Part shown: piece after piece, positions 6,591 through 8,073 of the stretch | Layout of the letters: each line of letters starts with the position of its first letter | Position numbering within the stretch: position 1 is the first letter of the stretch | Origin: Bacillota bacterium | GTDB taxonomy: Bacteria > Bacillota > Clostridia > Oscillospirales > Butyricicoccaceae | Length of the DNA stretch: 8,073 bases | Assembly: GCA_030705725.1 (NCBI GenBank) | Contig: JAUZPW010000053.1 | Span: 1-8,073 of the forward strand | Reading direction: 5' to 3' | Made by a program: the position numbers and the translations under genes | Notes under the pieces: generated by a model | The model's input: only the letters and a program-made list of their open reading frames with translations | Databases searched by the model: none | What the model was told of the DNA's origin: nothing

Positions 6591-7199
6591 TTGATGAAAA
6601 AAATTGTAATGATAATATTTTTAGCTTTAATTTTGGCGGGTTCGGTTGCCACACTTGCACTTTATAATTTTGGAGGGTTGGTAATAGACAGCGCAATCGA
6701 ATCTCAAAGCAGCCTTGCTGGCAATACAGAGGATGCACCGTCCGGCAGCGGTTCCGGCAGCCACGAAGGCAATCCGCCAAGTATTGGCAGCTCTTCGCAA
6801 AAGCCGGAGAATAGTACCGGGGGCGCATTGCCGGGCGGAGATGCTTTAAAGCCTCAGTCAGGCGGGCTGCCTGCTGCGGCGAGTGAGCCCGATACGTCGG
6901 GTCATAGTGACAAATCAGAGCGAACTGTAGGCTCGGCTCAGCAGGATGCTCCGGTTTTTTCAGCAAAGCAGGCAAAAAAAATAGAAGACAGTGTGACGGC
7001 TTCGGATAAAATTTCAGCGTCAGCTCTTATTCTGTCAAAATTATCTTCAAGTGATATTAAGTACTTGACAGGGCTGCTTGCAGGCGGGCTCACCGCTGAA
7101 GAGAAAGCCGCTGCAAAAAAGCTGTGTTTTGAGAGGTTTAGCCAAGAGGATATACAAAAAATATATTCATTATATAAAAAATATACCGCGGCTAAGTAA
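6591..7199 (+). CDS. Unrecognised membrane-anchored protein with low-complexity linker, in polysaccharide operon
   Basis: I do not recognise a named family. The 202 residues divide clearly into three parts. An N-terminal basic MMKK plus hydrophobic segment (about 5-30) has no lipobox or obvious signal-peptidase site, so it is probably a membrane anchor. A low-complexity linker (about 38-120) is rich in Ser, Gly, Pro, Ala and Glu. A C-terminal helical domain (about 122-202) contains ALILSKLSSSDIKYLTGLLAGGLTAEE in two adjacent pieces, then KKLCFERFSQEDIQKIYSLYKKY. The C-terminal domain would lie outside the membrane if the anchor is N-in. The start is TTG 6591 (eight bases after a run of seven G at 6576-6582) or ATG 6594 (eleven bases), which differ by one residue. 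The gene lies 44 bases after the dehydratase and 34 bases before the Wzz-type gene with no terminator between, so it is almost certainly cotranscribed and likely acts in polysaccharide export, assembly or attachment. That role is inferred from position only. Confidence 0.82.
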   Translation: MMKKIVMIIFLALILAGSVATLALYNFGGLVIDSAIESQSSLAGNTEDAPSGSGSGSHEGNPPSIGSSSQKPENSTGGALPGGDALKPQSGGLPAAASEPDTSGHSDKSERTVGSAQQDAPVFSAKQAKKIEDSVTASDKISASALILSKLSSSDIKYLTGLLAGGLTAEEKAAAKKLCFERFSQEDIQKIYSLYKKYTAAK

Positions 7200-7233
7200 A
7201 TTTAATGTTTTATTGCCGGTGTTTGGAGGAACA

Positions 7234-7944
7234 ATGATTAGAGACAAGGAAATAGACCTCGTGCAGCTTCTGCAAATCATTTGGAGCAATATTATTTTGG
7301 TTGCCGTAATAACGGTTTTAAGCGGTGCTGCTGGTTTTGCGATTACTTATTTTTTTATACCGCCTGAGTACACAGCGCGCGTTTCGATGTATGTTTTCAA
7401 TAAGCAAACACCACAGGAAGCGACAATAAGCGATATTGATATGTCGGTCAAGCTTGTCGGCACCTATATAGTGATATTAAAAAGCGATACGGTGCTGTCG
7501 GAGGTAGCTTCGGAATCCGGCCTTAATTATACTGCGGAACAGCTGAGAAAAATGATCACCGCTTCGTCTGTAAACAACACAGAGGTGTTTCAGGTTAATA
7601 TTGTGTCAAAGAATCCAAAAGACGCATATATCCTTGCAGATACTATTGCCAAGGTTGCACCAAAAGAAATAATAAGGGTAGTTAAGGCGGGCAGCGTTGA
7701 AATCATCGACAAAAGCGAGAAAGACCCGCCAAAAACAGGTCCCGCCTTCTTAAAAATAACGATAATCGGAGCTTTTCTCGGCTTTGTTTTATCTGTAGGA
7801 ATTATTTTTATTGCGCAGATGCTCGATAAAACAGTCAAGGATGAAAAAGACCTTGCGGATTATTTCGGGCTTCCGGTGCTCGGTGCCGTTCCAAACATGA
7901 AAAAAAGCAAGTCGGAGGCTTACAGATATGGCCGTTATTCATAA
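7234..7944 (+). CDS. Wzz/YveK/CpsC-type polysaccharide chain-length regulator and tyrosine-kinase adaptor
   Basis: The 236-residue protein has the Gram-positive Wzz layout. A short cytoplasmic N-terminus (EIDLVQLLQIIW) leads to a first membrane span at about 19-41 and an external domain starting at PPEYTARVSMYV. The proline-containing motif DPPKTGP (164-170) comes just before the second span at about 173-196. A cytoplasmic tail carries the family's FGLPVLGAVP (211-220). Such proteins set polymer length and activate the partner BY-type tyrosine kinase through their cytoplasmic tail. The start at 7234 follows GGAGG (7225-7229). Upstream in-frame ATG 7078 lies inside the previous gene in another frame and is not used. 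The end overlaps the kinase start by 17 bases (7928-7944). The last seven residues, YRYGRYS, include three tyrosines encoded within or right at this overlap, a possible phosphorylation cluster. Length is typical of CpsC/CapA/EpsA proteins. Confidence 0.93.
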   Translation: MIRDKEIDLVQLLQIIWSNIILVAVITVLSGAAGFAITYFFIPPEYTARVSMYVFNKQTPQEATISDIDMSVKLVGTYIVILKSDTVLSEVASESGLNYTAEQLRKMITASSVNNTEVFQVNIVSKNPKDAYILADTIAKVAPKEIIRVVKAGSVEIIDKSEKDPPKTGPAFLKITIIGAFLGFVLSVGIIFIAQMLDKTVKDEKDLADYFGLPVLGAVPNMKKSKSEAYRYGRYS

Positions 7945-8073
7945 AAATTCAATCAGCAAAAGAACACCCGGAAGCTTTTTGAAAAAGGGCGCAGAGAGCG
8001 CGAATACCGGGGATTCCGCAATGTTAGGCGATATAACAAGGTTTGATATTGTAGAGTCCTATAAAGCTATAAG
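7928..8073 (+). CDS. BY-type tyrosine kinase (CpsD/CapB/EpsB-like), N-terminus only
   Basis: The first 48 codons of a gene running off the right edge are visible. ATG at 7928 follows GGAGG (7914-7918) at nine bases, inside the 3' end of the Wzz-type gene. The visible N-terminus is polar and basic, then reads RFDIVESYKAI, which matches the block just before the conserved RTN-x-x-F-S stretch that opens the kinase domain in CpsD/CapB/EpsB proteins. Those are cytoplasmic autokinases that act with the membrane adaptor encoded just upstream to control polysaccharide synthesis. The Walker A, A' and B motifs and tyrosine cluster lie outside the window. The call rests on this motif and on gene order. 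The roughly 36-residue segment before FDIVESYKAI is longer than in many relatives. Confidence 0.83.
   Translation, partial: MAVIHKNSISKRTPGSFLKKGAESANTGDSAMLGDITRFDIVESYKAI

Noticed and set aside
6562..6975. Antisense open frame of 137 codons opposite the unrecognised operon gene
   Set aside because: The + strand frame has an anchor, linker and helical domain and fits the operon spacing. The reverse frame is low-complexity shadow with no supporting signals.
7078..7233. N-terminal extension of the Wzz-type protein to ATG 7078
   Set aside because: The extension lies inside the previous gene in another frame, and GGAGG at 7225-7229 clearly marks ATG 7234. The family begins with a short tail before the first membrane span.

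Overview
The window looks like chromosomal DNA of an anaerobic, endospore-forming Gram-positive bacterium of the Clostridia (Bacillota). The grounds are an alpha/beta-type small acid-soluble spore protein, a three-SLH-domain surface protein, purine-rich AGGAGG-type ribosome binding sites, and a Gram-positive split of Wzz-like adaptor and tyrosine kinase into two genes. All supported genes are on the + strand. I see no mobile element, CRISPR array, tRNA or rRNA.

Region 1 (1-1584) holds the 3' end of an unrecognised gene, a 65-residue spore DNA-binding protein with a plausible sigma-G promoter inside the preceding gene, and a lipoprotein form of the ComEC-type metallo-beta-lactamase domain. Region 2 (1585-2467) is a self-contained unit: a perfect-consensus sigma-A promoter, a DUF554 membrane protein and an intrinsic terminator. 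Region 3 (2468-4633) is another single-gene unit: an extended -10 promoter, a secreted SLH protein of 658 residues with a predicted beta-solenoid midsection and an unrecognised C-terminal domain, and a strong hairpin terminator.

Region 4 (4634 to the end) is the start of a surface-polysaccharide operon. A membrane-anchored UDP-GlcNAc 4,6-dehydratase-type enzyme (PglF/WbpM/EpsC/CapD family) would make the first 4-keto-6-deoxy sugar. It is followed by an unrecognised membrane-anchored protein with a long low-complexity linker, a Wzz/YveK/CpsC-type chain-length regulator, and the first 48 codons of its partner BY-type tyrosine kinase (CpsD/CapB/EpsB). The last two genes overlap by 17 bases. Glycosyltransferases, flippase and polymerase are expected beyond the right edge.

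No wholly new multi-gene system is visible. The items most worth a second look are the unrecognised protein inserted between dehydratase and Wzz, a candidate five-codon leader coupled to the dehydratase start, the ComEC-like protein lacking a normally conserved late His, and the unrecognised C-terminal domain of the SLH protein.
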